DNA of 64,000 nt from Polaromonas sp. (lineage in GTDB: Bacteria > Pseudomonadota > Gammaproteobacteria > Burkholderiales > Burkholderiaceae_C), in assembly GCA_021731285.1 (NCBI GenBank), contig JAKFXR010000027.1:1-64000 (forward strand). The letters run 5' to 3'. Below are positions 25,174 to 33,975 of the stretch, one piece after another. The position numbers were made by a program, and so were the translations under genes. Within the stretch, counting starts at the first letter, position 1; every line of letters begins with the position of its first letter. The notes under the pieces are model-generated. The model ran no database searches, was not told the origin of the DNA, and was given only the letters and a program-made list of their open reading frames with translations.

Positions 25174-25638
25174 ATGAATAACCTACAGACGTCGGGGCAA
25201 TTGACGATTGGCACGATGGCGAGCCGCACCGGTATAAACGTATCGGCTATCAGGTACTACGAAGAGGTGGGCTTGATTCCCCAAGCGGCTCGACGACCCA
25301 GCGGACACCGCGTGTACGGCCAGGAAGTCGAAGAAGTGCTGATGCTGATCCGCCACTGTAGAGACTTCGGTTTCTCGATTGAAGAGACGCGGGCACTGAT
25401 TTCTCTCTCCACAAACGATGATCGCGATTGCGCGGAGGCACGCGACATCGCAAAGATTCATCTCGATGCAATCCGGACCAAATTGGCGGAGTTGCAAAAG
25501 CTTGAGCGCACGCTGTCAAATTTCGTGCAGGCCTGCACTGACCAGTGTTTGGGTGGCCCTGCACCCAAATGCACCATCCTCAAAGACTTGAGTTCAGACG
25601 GAGCGAAGAACGCTGGACCAACACGTTGCTGCGGCTAA
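25174..25638 (+). CDS. MerR-family metal-responsive regulator (CueR-like)
   Basis: 154 residues from the ATG preceded by AAGGGG; an ATG five codons earlier is less well placed. The MerR helix-turn-helix is LTIGTMASRTGINVSAIRYYEEVGLI, followed by the wing RRPSGHRVYG and the long dimer helix LDAIRTKLAELQKLERTL. The metal loop has C-x3-C (CTDQC), PKC and a final RCCG, close to the CueR pattern for monovalent coinage metals, with one more Cys (DRDC) upstream. It lacks the CxxC iron-sulfur pattern of SoxR, although its operator dyad resembles a SoxR box. Probably activates the divergent membrane protein gene. Confidence 0.85.
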   Translation: MNNLQTSGQLTIGTMASRTGINVSAIRYYEEVGLIPQAARRPSGHRVYGQEVEEVLMLIRHCRDFGFSIEETRALISLSTNDDRDCAEARDIAKIHLDAIRTKLAELQKLERTLSNFVQACTDQCLGGPAPKCTILKDLSSDGAKNAGPTRCCG

Positions 25639-25659
25639 AGCGAGTAACCGTCAATCGAT

Positions 25660-25977
25660 ATGAAAACCTTTCTCTTGTACCTTGTCACCGCTCTTGCGGA
25701 AATCGTGGGTTGCTATTTGCCCTACCTCTGGTTGGCTAAACGCGGACCGATCTGGTTGTTGATTCCTGCCGGGGTGAGCCTGGCACTTTTTGCCTGGCTG
25801 CTGACTCTTCATGACGCCGCGGCCGGCCGTGTTTACGCCGCCTATGGTGGCGTTTACATTGCGGTCGCCCTGGCTTGGTTGTGGGCTATCGACGGCGTCC
25901 GCCCTTCTGCCTGGGACGTGGCCGGCGTCACGGTCAGCCTTATGGGCATGGGCTTGATCGCCTTCCAGCCAAAGTAG
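25660..25977 (+). CDS. ynfA: YnfA/UPF0060 family membrane protein
   Basis: 105 residues with four membrane helices. [48 protein letters not shown] and the ending LMGMGLIAF match the YnfA family closely in both order and length. Family members are small-multidrug-resistance-like transporters of uncertain substrate, often carried on metal-resistance islands. It lies 21 bases after the MerR gene and may share its transcript. Confidence 0.9.
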   Translation: MKTFLLYLVTALAEIVGCYLPYLWLAKRGPIWLLIPAGVSLALFAWLLTLHDAAAGRVYAAYGGVYIAVALAWLWAIDGVRPSAWDVAGVTVSLMGMGLIAFQPK

Positions 25978-26068
25978 TCTCCCGGACGCAAACCCGGGAA
26001 AACAGCCTGGGTTAAACTGCACCGGCCTGCTGGAGACGCCCGATAACTTCTCCTGGCAAGCGTCCGCA

Positions 26069-26452
26069 ATGCACCGCCTCATCTTCCTGCTTCTTCTCGC
26101 CATGACCGTTTTTCAGCCTGCCCTTTCGGACATGCCGAAGCTGGCTGCCCCATCGGCGCCAACACTGTCTGCGCAAGTGAGCGGGAATCCGAACTCCTTC
26201 CAGGAGAACGCGGATCACGCGGCAATCTGTTTCTCCCATGTTGAAGCATCCAGCCCGGGCGCGCCAGCCGGCTGCGGTTCGGGCCAACTCTGCGGTTTGT
26301 GCAATATCTGCCAGGCATGCCACCACGCGGTCATGAATGAAGGCCGCATGGCGGCACCCGGTCACATCTCAGTTCGCCCTTCTTTCCCCTCCGTAGCTTC
26401 CGGCTACTTCAGCGCAGAACGCGCGAAAAACTTCAAGCCTCCAATTCTGTAA
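26069..26452 (+). CDS. small secreted or membrane-tethered Cys/His protein of metal clusters
   Basis: 127 residues. An N-terminal signal segment MHRLIFLLLLAMTVFQPALS is followed by a polar region and a compact metal-like motif CGLCNICQACHHAV near residues 75-88, then a conserved-looking end SAERAKNFKPPIL. Proteins of this general design precede heavy-metal efflux genes (CzcI- or DUF2946-like), but no family is assigned with certainty. It is 92 bases upstream of lspA in the same direction and may start the lspA-dsb-sco operon. Confidence 0.6.
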   Translation: MHRLIFLLLLAMTVFQPALSDMPKLAAPSAPTLSAQVSGNPNSFQENADHAAICFSHVEASSPGAPAGCGSGQLCGLCNICQACHHAVMNEGRMAAPGHISVRPSFPSVASGYFSAERAKNFKPPIL

Positions 26453-26544
26453 TTCTGTGCCCGGTGCGTCTGGTTTCAGGCGCACCTCACATCAGCCCTG
26501 CATCCTGCTGAGGGCTGGAATTCTTGAATTTTTGAGCTTGAACA

Positions 26545-27069
26545 ATGCCCTACATCAACCCGCCGCTCACTGGCGGCTCCCCCCGCAGTACGGTCGGTCC
26601 ACGCCTCGCGGGCTATTGGATCGCCCTGATACTGCTTTTAGTGGACCAGGCCGCCAAGTACTGGGTGCATGAATACACGCCATACGCGTGGAGTTTGCCC
26701 ATCACGGGCAACTTCAATCTGGTGCATGTCTGGAACTATGGCGCCGCCTTCAGCTTCTTGGCTGACGCGGGCGGCTGGCAGCGCTTCTTCTTTGGCGGGA
26801 TCGCATTGGTCGTTTCAGCCTGGTTGATGTTCATGCTGAGAAAGCCGCTCCCCAAGCTTGAGCTTTTGGGATACGCGTTGGTTCTCGGAGGTGCGCTGAG
26901 CAACGGCCTGGATAGGGCATTGCGCGGCTATGTTGTGGACTTTCTCGATTTCCATGCGCTGGGGTGGCACTGGCCGGCTTTCAATTTCGCCGACATGGGC
27001 ATTGTTTGCGGCGCGGTGCTTCTGGTTTTCGCGTCGTGGCGACACAGGCCAATGGAGAACCCGGCATGA
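26545..27069 (+). CDS. lspA: lipoprotein signal peptidase (signal peptidase II)
   Basis: 174 residues, four membrane helices. Catalytic aspartates lie in GALSNGLDRALRGYVVDFLD and in FNFADMGIVCG; LVHVWNYGAAFSFL is the conserved substrate-pocket segment. It removes signal peptides from diacylated prolipoproteins in the inner membrane. Extra lspA copies next to cadA/pbrA-type genes are well known, and this one lies inside a metal island and is followed by dsbB with a 4-base overlap. The housekeeping copy is presumably elsewhere. Possible clients nearby: the Sco protein and CzcB, both with lipobox-like sequences. Confidence 0.92.
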   Translation: MPYINPPLTGGSPRSTVGPRLAGYWIALILLLVDQAAKYWVHEYTPYAWSLPITGNFNLVHVWNYGAAFSFLADAGGWQRFFFGGIALVVSAWLMFMLRKPLPKLELLGYALVLGGALSNGLDRALRGYVVDFLDFHALGWHWPAFNFADMGIVCGAVLLVFASWRHRPMENPA

Positions 27070-27503
27070 CGCCTTCATCCCTTACCTCTGAGCGGCAATG
27101 GAGGTTGTTGACGGTGAGCTGGCTGGTTGCGCTCGTCTCCACACTCGGTGCGCTGTTCTTCAGTGAAGTCATGGAGCTTGAGCCTTGCGTGCTCTGCTGG
27201 TATCAGCGGATCGCCATGTTCCCGCTGGTTCTGATTCTTGGCGCAGGCGCCTACACGCAGGATGCCAGCAGCGTGAAGTACGCCTTGCCCCTGGCGTTCT
27301 CCGGCTGGCTGGTCGCTTTCTACCACTGCCTTCTCTATGGCGGTTTTATTCCGGCGGCCATGCAGCCCTGCGGCAAAGGTGTTTCCTGCTCGGCGCAAAA
27401 GCTGGAGCTGATCGGCTTCATCACCATCCCGCTTTTGTCGCTTCTTGCTTTTTCCATCATCGTGCTGCTGCTACTGGCAGCAAAGAAAGACTCACGAAAA
27501 TGA
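27066..27503 (+). CDS. dsbB: DsbB-family thiol oxidoreductase
   Basis: 145 residues from ATG overlapping the lspA stop. Four membrane helices with two periplasmic Cys pairs: LEPCVLCWYQRI (CxxC, residues ~39-42) and QPCGKGVSCSA in the second loop. This is the DsbB/BdbC design that passes electrons from a DsbA-like partner to quinone. The partner is encoded directly downstream, again by ATGA overlap. The compact length fits BdbC-like members better than classical 170-residue DsbB. Confidence 0.9.
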   Translation: MTPSSLTSERQWRLLTVSWLVALVSTLGALFFSEVMELEPCVLCWYQRIAMFPLVLILGAGAYTQDASSVKYALPLAFSGWLVAFYHCLLYGGFIPAAMQPCGKGVSCSAQKLELIGFITIPLLSLLAFSIIVLLLLAAKKDSRK

Positions 27504-28156
27504 CCAACAAACAACTCACTATCATTTTGTGCGGGATCGTCGTCCTGCTCGGTTTCTCATTCGGTATATACGGCCACTTCAACAAAAAATCCGAGGCAAT
27601 TTCCCGCCTTGCGCAAGAGAACAGTTCTGTTTTCAATCGCGCACACGCGCCTACCTATGGACCCCGGGAGGCCAAGGTCCGCATCGTTGAGTTCTTTGAT
27701 CCAGCCTGCGAGACCTGCAGAGCCTTCTACCCCGTGGTCAAGCGCATCGTTGATGGCCACCAGGGGAAAGTGCAACTGGTGGTGCGCCTTGTGCCGTTCC
27801 ACAAAGGCTCAGATGTCGCCGCCAAAATCCTCATTGCGGCGCATCAGCAGAACCTGTTTTTTCCGGTGACGGAGGCTGTGCTCAATTCACAAGACGTATG
27901 GGCCGCGCATGACCAGCCTAACCCTGAGCGAATCTGGACCTTTTTGAAGGGAAGCAGCCTGGATGCTGTGAAAGCAAAACAATACGCCGGCTCTCCGGAA
28001 GCTGAAGCCACGCTAAAGCAGGATATGGATGACGCCAATACTCTGCAGGTCACAAGGACGCCCGGTTTCTTTGTCAATGGGCGGCCATTGAAGGAGTTCG
28101 GTCGTGAGCAACTCAAGGCCTTGGTGGATGAGGAAGTCAAACGTGCGTATCCCTAA
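27500..28156 (+). CDS. DsbA/DsbG-like thioredoxin-fold protein, membrane anchored
   Basis: 218 residues. One N-terminal membrane helix (LTIILCGIVVLLGFSFGIYG), then a thioredoxin domain beginning VRIVEFFDPACETCRAFYPVV with active site CETC, and the cis-proline segment RTPGFFVNGRPL near residue 185. The inserted helical region between is typical of DsbA. It should act in the periplasm on thiols of metal-handling proteins, re-oxidised by the adjacent DsbB. Stops 13 bases before the Sco gene. Confidence 0.88.
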   Translation: MTNKQLTIILCGIVVLLGFSFGIYGHFNKKSEAISRLAQENSSVFNRAHAPTYGPREAKVRIVEFFDPACETCRAFYPVVKRIVDGHQGKVQLVVRLVPFHKGSDVAAKILIAAHQQNLFFPVTEAVLNSQDVWAAHDQPNPERIWTFLKGSSLDAVKAKQYAGSPEAEATLKQDMDDANTLQVTRTPGFFVNGRPLKEFGREQLKALVDEEVKRAYP

Positions 28157-28169
28157 CAGAGGCAAGACG

Positions 28170-28799
28170 ATGGGCGACAAACAGCATCGTTTCAGCCGGC
28201 GTGACATTCTGTATGCCGGAGGCATGCTTCTTGCCGGGGGAATGTTGACCTCATGTACGGACAAAAAAGCGCCCGTTGAAAGAAAATTCAACAGCATCGA
28301 CCTGACCGGTGCGGACTACGCCAAGGACTTTTCCCTCACCGACCATCATGGCCAGGCCAGGACCTTGAAGGATTTCCGCGGGAAGATTGTGACTGTCTTC
28401 TTCGGCTTTACCCAATGCCCTGACGTTTGTCCCACGACGATGGCCGAACTATCCGAGGTCAAACGGCTTCTGGGTCCGGACGCCGGCAAGTTGCAGGCGA
28501 TCTTCATCAGCGTGGATCCAGAGCGCGACACGCCGCTGCTCCTGGAAGCCTATATGAGGAATTTCGATCCGACCTTCCTGGCCATGCGACCGAGTCCAGA
28601 GCAATTGGCTGCGGTGGCCAGCCACTTCAAGATTTACTACAAAAAGGTGGAAGGCAGCAAGCCTGGTACTTATTCGATGGATCACACCGCCGGCACCTTC
28701 GTTTTTGACCCGCAAGGCCGTATCAGGCTCTACGGAAGGTATGGCAGCGGCGCCCAGCCTCTCGCCCAGGATATCCAGCTTCTCCTCAAAGGGGCGTAA
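28170..28799 (+). CDS. Sco1/SenC-family copper-binding protein
   Basis: 209 residues from ATG at 28170. The leader holds FSRRDILYAGGMLLAGGMLTSC, with twin arginines and a lipobox LTSC, so export by Tat or Sec and lipid anchoring are both possible. Metal motif CPDVCP near residue 90 and a conserved His near residue 172 (SMDHTAG) are the three Sco copper ligands. Sco proteins deliver copper to cytochrome oxidase or act as thiol reductases. Here the setting with dsbB, a DsbA-like protein and lspA suggests a periplasmic thiol/copper role within the metal island. Confidence 0.9.
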   Translation: MGDKQHRFSRRDILYAGGMLLAGGMLTSCTDKKAPVERKFNSIDLTGADYAKDFSLTDHHGQARTLKDFRGKIVTVFFGFTQCPDVCPTTMAELSEVKRLLGPDAGKLQAIFISVDPERDTPLLLEAYMRNFDPTFLAMRPSPEQLAAVASHFKIYYKKVEGSKPGTYSMDHTAGTFVFDPQGRIRLYGRYGSGAQPLAQDIQLLLKGA

Positions 28800-28803
28800 T
28801 GGC

Positions 28804-30063
28804 ATGCCTGCAATGATGCATCTACCAAGAGGATGGGCCTTAACCCCAATATGCGCCGCAGCTGTCCTATTGGCCGTAACTGACTCTGCATGGAGCGCCG
28901 GTGCCAAGCAGCGAAATCAAGCGCCCACCACTCCGACGAAATCTGCGAATCAGGATGGCAAAGCGGAGGCCAAGCTCGTGGAGGTATACCGCCTGATAGG
29001 GACTGGTAACAGCCACGCAGCCTTGACAAGCGCGGAAGCGCTGGTTAAAGATTACCCGAACTTCCAGTTGGCGCAGCTCATTTATGGTGATTTGCTCACC
29101 GCTCACAATCGCCCCGTGCGCGCGCTGGGTGACTTTGCGGGCGACCTCCCTTCCGATGCCGCGTCCAGGCTGCAGGATCTGCGCGAGGAATCCCGGCTGC
29201 GCCTTCTTGCGCTCAGGGAGCGTCCACCCAAGGATGCCATCCCAACCCAGCTCCTGTCGCTATCGCCACGCAACAAGCACGCGATTGCCGTCGATGTTTC
29301 AAGGTCACGGCTGTATTTGTTTGAGAACGGAGGCAACGGGCCGCGACTACTGGCGGACTATTACATCTCTGTCGGCAAGGCGGGGGTAGACAAGAAAATT
29401 GAAGGCGATCAACGCACGCCGTTGGGCATTTACTTCATTACCAGCAACCTCGACCCCAAGAGCCTTAAGGACCTCTACGGTTCCGGCGCGTTGCCTATCA
29501 ACTATCCCAATGCGCTTGATGTCCGCCGAGGAAGAAGTGGCAGCGGCATCTGGCTACACGGTACGCCTTCCAACCAATTCAGCCGGGCGCCGCATGCCAC
29601 CGATGGCTGTGTCGCTGTTGCGAACCCTGATCTGGACCGGATTATCCGGACCGTGGAGATACGTACAACACCGGTTGTGATCTCGCGAAATCTGAAGTGG
29701 GTTGCACCCCAGAGCATGAATCTGGAGAAAGCCCGGTTCGAGGAGGTACTGCAGTCATGGGTCAAAGCGAAATCGGCGGGAGAGTTCGTGCAGTTCAGCA
29801 GTTTCTACGCGGAAGATTTCACCGCGGATGAAAAGACCCTGGTAGCCCACGGCTCCCTAAAAAAGACGAGTTCCGCAGCGGCCCGGGCGAGAAGCATCAA
29901 ACTAAGCGACATCTCATTGCTGCAATGGGCCGAAGAGTCAGGATTGGTAGTCGCCACGTTTGGAGAAGTCATTGCTGGCGAAAAGTCTGGACGAACCATT
30001 CGTCAGTATTGGGAGCGCCGAAAGGCTCAATGGAAGATTGTTTATGAAGGTGTCGTAGGGTAA
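28804..30063 (+). CDS. L,D-transpeptidase (YkuD) with C-terminal NTF2-like domain
   Basis: 419 residues from the ATG five bases after the sco stop. Signal-like segment near residues 9-30. A helical region with TPR-like SHAALTSAEALVKDYPNF precedes the YkuD domain (about 190-320): HAIAVDVSRSRLYLFE, GIYFITSNL, and the catalytic segment IWLHGTPSNQ ... TDGCVAVANPDL with His and Cys. The last ~100 residues (VLQSWVKAKSAGEFVQFSSFYAED) look like an NTF2-type domain as in YafK-like proteins. It probably cross-links peptidoglycan or anchors a lipoprotein to it, closing the envelope cassette. Its end overlaps the minus-strand DUF3703 gene by 22 bases. Confidence 0.85.
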   Translation: MPAMMHLPRGWALTPICAAAVLLAVTDSAWSAGAKQRNQAPTTPTKSANQDGKAEAKLVEVYRLIGTGNSHAALTSAEALVKDYPNFQLAQLIYGDLLTAHNRPVRALGDFAGDLPSDAASRLQDLREESRLRLLALRERPPKDAIPTQLLSLSPRNKHAIAVDVSRSRLYLFENGGNGPRLLADYYISVGKAGVDKKIEGDQRTPLGIYFITSNLDPKSLKDLYGSGALPINYPNALDVRRGRSGSGIWLHGTPSNQFSRAPHATDGCVAVANPDLDRIIRTVEIRTTPVVISRNLKWVAPQSMNLEKARFEEVLQSWVKAKSAGEFVQFSSFYAEDFTADEKTLVAHGSLKKTSSAAARARSIKLSDISLLQWAEESGLVVATFGEVIAGEKSGRTIRQYWERRKAQWKIVYEGVVG

Positions 30064-30440
30064 TTCGGGCGCTGCATCTTGTCGGCAATCACTTTGGCCC
30101 GCGCACTGTCAATCAAGCTTTCACTTTTCGGGTCTATTGCCATCGGTTTGAACGCGCTAACGTTCGCTCGGCCAGTATTGCCATAGGGCAGTTTTCCGAG
30201 CAAGTGACCGACAGGCACAAGGCTGAGCCGAAAAAGTTGTCCCGACGCCTCAGTGAAATCCGATGTTTGGAGCGCAAAGCGAAACATCAACGTGTGGGTC
30301 TTGAGGTGCAGGGAAAGGACTTCCTGACCCAAAATATGCGCGGCAATCAACCAAGGCCATCGCTCCTCCGGCGGCTGACCAGCACTCACTTCAAATTCAT
30401 GAATCAATTGCTGGAAAGCGCGTAGCTTGATATTGTCCAT
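30042..30440 (-). CDS. DUF3703 family protein
   Basis: 132 residues from ATG at 30440; an in-frame ATG at 30464 would overlap the czcD end by 11 bases. AFQQLIHEFEVSAGQPPEERWPWL-type start split here as AFQQLIHEFEV and WLIAAHILGQ, then THTLMFRFAL and LVPVGHLLGKLPYGNTGRAN match the DUF3703 family, soluble proteins of unknown function typically next to CDF or P-type metal exporters. It is 13 bases downstream of czcD on the same strand, supporting a metal-related role. Confidence 0.8.
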   Translation of the reverse strand: MDNIKLRAFQQLIHEFEVSAGQPPEERWPWLIAAHILGQEVLSLHLKTHTLMFRFALQTSDFTEASGQLFRLSLVPVGHLLGKLPYGNTGRANVSAFKPMAIDPKSESLIDSARAKVIADKMQRPNYPTTPS

Positions 30441-30453
30441 AACGCCGTTTTCG

Positions 30454-31395
30454 TCAGTGCGCATGTTGGCCAGCGTTGGGGACGACTTCCTCTTTGACGA
30501 AATTGCAACCGTCTTCCGTGTGCTCGCAGGCCCTTGCCTCCATCTGCAATGTGGTGTGAAAAACCTGGAATCGTTCGGCAAGCACTTCCTGCAGCGGCCG
30601 GAGTAACGACTCTGGTGGGACACCAGGTGCGTAGACCACGTGCGCGGTCAGGCTGGACTTTCCGCTAGTCAGTGCCCAAATATGCAGGTCATGCACACTT
30701 TGCACGCCCGGGACGGAGACCATGACCTGCATCACTTCCGGAACTTTGACACCTTGGGGAACGCCCTCAAGCAGTATGTTCAAGGTTTCCTTGAGAAGAA
30801 TCCAGGTTCGCGGCAGTACCCAAAGACCGATTGCTACAGCAATGAGCGGATCCACCCACGCCCAGCCGGTGTAGCGAATCAACACGGCACCACCAATGAC
30901 ACCAATCGAGCCGAGCATGTCGCTCCAGACTTCGAGATAGGCGCCCTTGATGTTCAGGCTGGCATCCTTTCCGCTACTCAGCAAACGCATGCTGATCAAG
31001 TTGATGACCAAGCCGATGGCGGCAATGACGATCATGGCGCCGGTTTGAATCTCTGGTGGGTTACTAAATCGCCCATAAGCTTCGACGAGGATGTAGATGG
31101 CTACACCGAATAACAACAGCGCATTGAATGCCGCAGCCAAGATTTCAAACCGGTGATAGCCGTAGGTCCTCAGTGCATCCGCTGGCCGCCTGGCTATGCG
31201 GATGGCCGCCACAGCTATAGCCAGGGCAGCCGTATCGGTGAACATATGCGCTGCATCGGAAATCAGGGCAAGGCTGCCTGTCATCAGCCCTCCGATCACC
31301 TCGGCGACCATAAACGTCGTGGTCAAGCCCAGCGCGATCCATAAAGAGCGCTCTTTTCCGCCTGTAGGCAGGGCGTGGTTGTGTCCGGCGCTCAT
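30454..31395 (-). CDS. czcD: CDF-family cation efflux protein
   Basis: 313 residues, six membrane helices. Metal-site residues: His/Asp in LISDAAHMFTDTAAL (helix II) and Glu/Asp in YLEVWSDMLGS (helix V). N-terminus (SAGHNHALP) and C-terminus (PNAGQHAH) carry His residues, and the C-terminal domain (VQSVHDLHIWAL ... CEHTEDGC) has the ferredoxin-like fold of CDF proteins. It exports Zn, Cd or Co in exchange for protons from the cytoplasm. Followed by DUF3703 and preceded by the P-type ATPase in one direction, so probably in one regulon. Confidence 0.93.
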   Translation of the reverse strand: MSAGHNHALPTGGKERSLWIALGLTTTFMVAEVIGGLMTGSLALISDAAHMFTDTAALAIAVAAIRIARRPADALRTYGYHRFEILAAAFNALLLFGVAIYILVEAYGRFSNPPEIQTGAMIVIAAIGLVINLISMRLLSSGKDASLNIKGAYLEVWSDMLGSIGVIGGAVLIRYTGWAWVDPLIAVAIGLWVLPRTWILLKETLNILLEGVPQGVKVPEVMQVMVSVPGVQSVHDLHIWALTSGKSSLTAHVVYAPGVPPESLLRPLQEVLAERFQVFHTTLQMEARACEHTEDGCNFVKEEVVPNAGQHAH

Positions 31396-31494
31396 GGTCT
31401 TGCGTTCCTTGTAAGTATTAAATCTGGCTGCCGCCTATCGATTTTTGGACCGCCACTGTCTGCGCGACAGGCGCATAACAGTGCGTGTCATTCC

Positions 31495-33879
31495 TCAGTG
31501 AGCATGATCACGTGCATGACCATGCTTGTGATCTGCCTCGGGCTTGGCCGTCGCTTCGGACCCCTTGGCACCTCTCAAGAGTCGGAGGCCATTACCGACG
31601 ACCAGCAAGCTTGCGCCCATGTCTGCGAACACCGCCATCCACATCGTGGCAGTTCCAAACACGGCCATTACCAAGAAGATGCTTTTAATTCCCAAAGCAA
31701 GGCTGATGTTTTGCCACAAGATGGCGTGGGTCCGCTTTGATAGACTAACCGTCTCTGCCACGCGCAGCAGGTTGTCATTCATGATTACTACGTCGGCTGC
31801 TTCCATAGCCGTGTCAGTTCCTGCGGCACCCATGGCAAACCCGATGTCTGCCTGCGCCAGCGCTGGAGCGTCGTTAATGCCATCACCCGTCATGCCAGTG
31901 GCACCGTAGCGTTGCTGCATCTCCTTGATAGCTTCGAGTTTCGCCTCTGGCAGGAGGTCGCCGCGGGCATCGTCAATACCTGCAAGCCCGGCAATTGCCT
32001 TGGCTGTCGCCGCGTTATCGCCCGTCAGCATCACTGCAGTCACGCCCAGCGCTTTGAGGTCAATGATCGCCTGCTTGGATGTTTCCTTGATCGTGTCTGC
32101 GACAGCAAGTAAAGCCAGTACGCGTTTGTCGTCAGCCAGCAGGGTTATCGAGCGTCCCTGCTGCTCATGTATCGCCAGCTCGGCCTCCAGCTCAGGGCCA
32201 CAAAACCCCAACTCGTGAATGAACCGATGATTACCCAGGATCAGGCGCTGACCATTGATCAGCCCTTCAACGCCACGCCCCGGGAGAGCTTTGAAGCTAT
32301 CGACCTCTATTGCCTCCACAGCGAGCCCGAGCGCAATGGCTTTTGACACAGGATGGTCTGATCGGGCAGCCAGGGCGGCAGCACGCTGCATGGTGGAGGC
32401 CTCGTCGGCATCGCCCCAAACGCGCCGAACCACGAGTTTGGGCTTGCCTTCAGTGATGGTGCCGGTTTTATCCAGTGCCACTGCCTTCAAAAGCCTGGCA
32501 TCTTCCAGGTATGTCCCACCCTTGATGAGGATGCCTCTACGCGCAGCTGCCGACAAACCGCTCACCACCGTAACGGGAGTGGATATCACCAAAGCGCAAG
32601 GGCAGGCAATCACCAGCAGAACCAGGGCCTTGTAGAGCGCCTCCATCCAAGTGAAGCTGGTCAGCACCGGCAACAAAGCCGCCACAGCAATGGCAATGGC
32701 GAAAACTGCAGGCGTATAGATGGCCGCAAACCGATCCACGAATCGTTGGGTAGGCGCGCGGGTTCCCTGGGCCTCCTCGACCGCATGGATGATGCGCGCA
32801 AGCGTGGTGTCGTTTGCACCGGCCGTGACCCGCATATCCAGTTCACCGGTCTCGTTGATGGTGCCCGCGAACAACTGGTCCCCCGTGCCTTTGTCGATCG
32901 GGATGCTTTCACCGGTAATGGGCGCCTGGTTGACGGCGCTATTGCCTTTGATCACCACACCATCAAGAGGAACTCGCTCGCCCGGTTTGATACGGACAGT
33001 CGTCTCCAGTGCGACAGATGCCACAGGCGTTTCTACCCAGGAGCCGTCGGACGTGAGCGTCAGGGCCTGTGCGGGCGCCATGTCGAGCAGGCCTTTGATG
33101 GCGTTGCGAGCCCGATCAACCGCCTTGGCTTCAATCAGCTCCGCAATGGCATACAGCGCCATCACCATGGCCGCCTCGGGCCACTGCCCGATCAGGAACG
33201 CACCCGTAACGGCGACTGCCATCAAGGCATTGATGTTCAGCTTGCCGCGCAACAGTGCAGACATGCCCTTCTTATAGGTATCCAGTCCAGCGAGACCGAT
33301 TGCCAGGCCAGCCACGGCCATCCCGCCAATCTTCCACGCCATTGTCTCGGGCGCGAGATATGAAAGTACTTCTGCTCCGATAGCAAAAACCAAGGCCAGC
33401 ACCATGCGCCACACGCCCCCCGAAAAGCCATGTTCATCGTCGTGCGCCTCTTCGGCGCCTTCTGCACCTTGCTGGGAGCCCGCTTCGGGCAAAGGTTTGG
33501 GATCAAAACCAGCCTTGCGAATTGCCGCCAGCGCCAGTGGATACGCTTTCGGGGCGGCATCAATACGCAATGTGCGCGCGCCCAGCTGGAACCCTAACGA
33601 GCGAATCCCCGCAATAGGTTCGAGCGCCTGACGAATTTCCGACTCTTCCACCGCGCAATCCATCGTGGCGATGCGGAAAAACTGCCCGGCACCCCTTGTT
33701 TTTGGCGCCGGCGCCGCCGAAGCGGGTGGAGAGGCGCCTTCTGGAGCGCAACAGTCGTGGGAATGAGCCGCCGGCAGCGGTTTCGCCGCGGCGATGGGAG
33801 TCGCATTGGCGGGAGCACAGGATTGACCCGCACTGCAGCAGGAATCGGACGGGGTGTTTGGCAAGTTTTCGGATTTCAT
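31495..33879 (-). CDS. cadA: P1B-type heavy-metal ATPase (Zn/Cd/Pb class)
   Basis: 794 residues. An N-terminal Cys/His-rich stretch (SCCSAGQSC, SHDCCAPEG) precedes an HMA-like domain (RIATMDCAVEESEIRQAL, with DCAVEE as in Zn/Cd ATPases). Later: actuator TGES, membrane CPC in IACPCALVIS, phosphorylation DKTGT, hinge GDGINDAP, and the class-2 Asp in helix 8 region. The C-terminal tail DHKHGHARDHAH is His-rich. It expels Zn, Cd and Pb. Controlled by the divergent CadR-type regulator through a 19-bp-spacer promoter. zntA or pbrA are fair alternative names. Confidence 0.93.
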   Translation of the reverse strand: MKSENLPNTPSDSCCSAGQSCAPANATPIAAAKPLPAAHSHDCCAPEGASPPASAAPAPKTRGAGQFFRIATMDCAVEESEIRQALEPIAGIRSLGFQLGARTLRIDAAPKAYPLALAAIRKAGFDPKPLPEAGSQQGAEGAEEAHDDEHGFSGGVWRMVLALVFAIGAEVLSYLAPETMAWKIGGMAVAGLAIGLAGLDTYKKGMSALLRGKLNINALMAVAVTGAFLIGQWPEAAMVMALYAIAELIEAKAVDRARNAIKGLLDMAPAQALTLTSDGSWVETPVASVALETTVRIKPGERVPLDGVVIKGNSAVNQAPITGESIPIDKGTGDQLFAGTINETGELDMRVTAGANDTTLARIIHAVEEAQGTRAPTQRFVDRFAAIYTPAVFAIAIAVAALLPVLTSFTWMEALYKALVLLVIACPCALVISTPVTVVSGLSAAARRGILIKGGTYLEDARLLKAVALDKTGTITEGKPKLVVRRVWGDADEASTMQRAAALAARSDHPVSKAIALGLAVEAIEVDSFKALPGRGVEGLINGQRLILGNHRFIHELGFCGPELEAELAIHEQQGRSITLLADDKRVLALLAVADTIKETSKQAIIDLKALGVTAVMLTGDNAATAKAIAGLAGIDDARGDLLPEAKLEAIKEMQQRYGATGMTGDGINDAPALAQADIGFAMGAAGTDTAMEAADVVIMNDNLLRVAETVSLSKRTHAILWQNISLALGIKSIFLVMAVFGTATMWMAVFADMGASLLVVGNGLRLLRGAKGSEATAKPEADHKHGHARDHAH

Positions 33880-33885
33880 GCCTTA

Positions 33886-33916
33886 ATTGGAAACCCTGTA
33901 GCGGCCTTAAGGTCAA
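33886..33916 (-). promoter_or_regulatory. CadR/PbrR-type promoter of the P-type ATPase
   Basis: Minus strand: TTGACC (-35, 33911-33916), 19-bp spacer, TCCAAT (-10, 33886-33891). The spacer region carries an imperfect dyad ACCTTAAGGCCGCTACAGGGT (33893-33913), close to the ACCCTATAG-CTACAGGGT operators of CadR and PbrR. Confidence 0.75.
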
Positions 33917-33975
33917 GTACCGATTAATCTAACCTTGTCAGCCGTATTGCCTTTGGCTTGAAGGAGAATTTCCTC

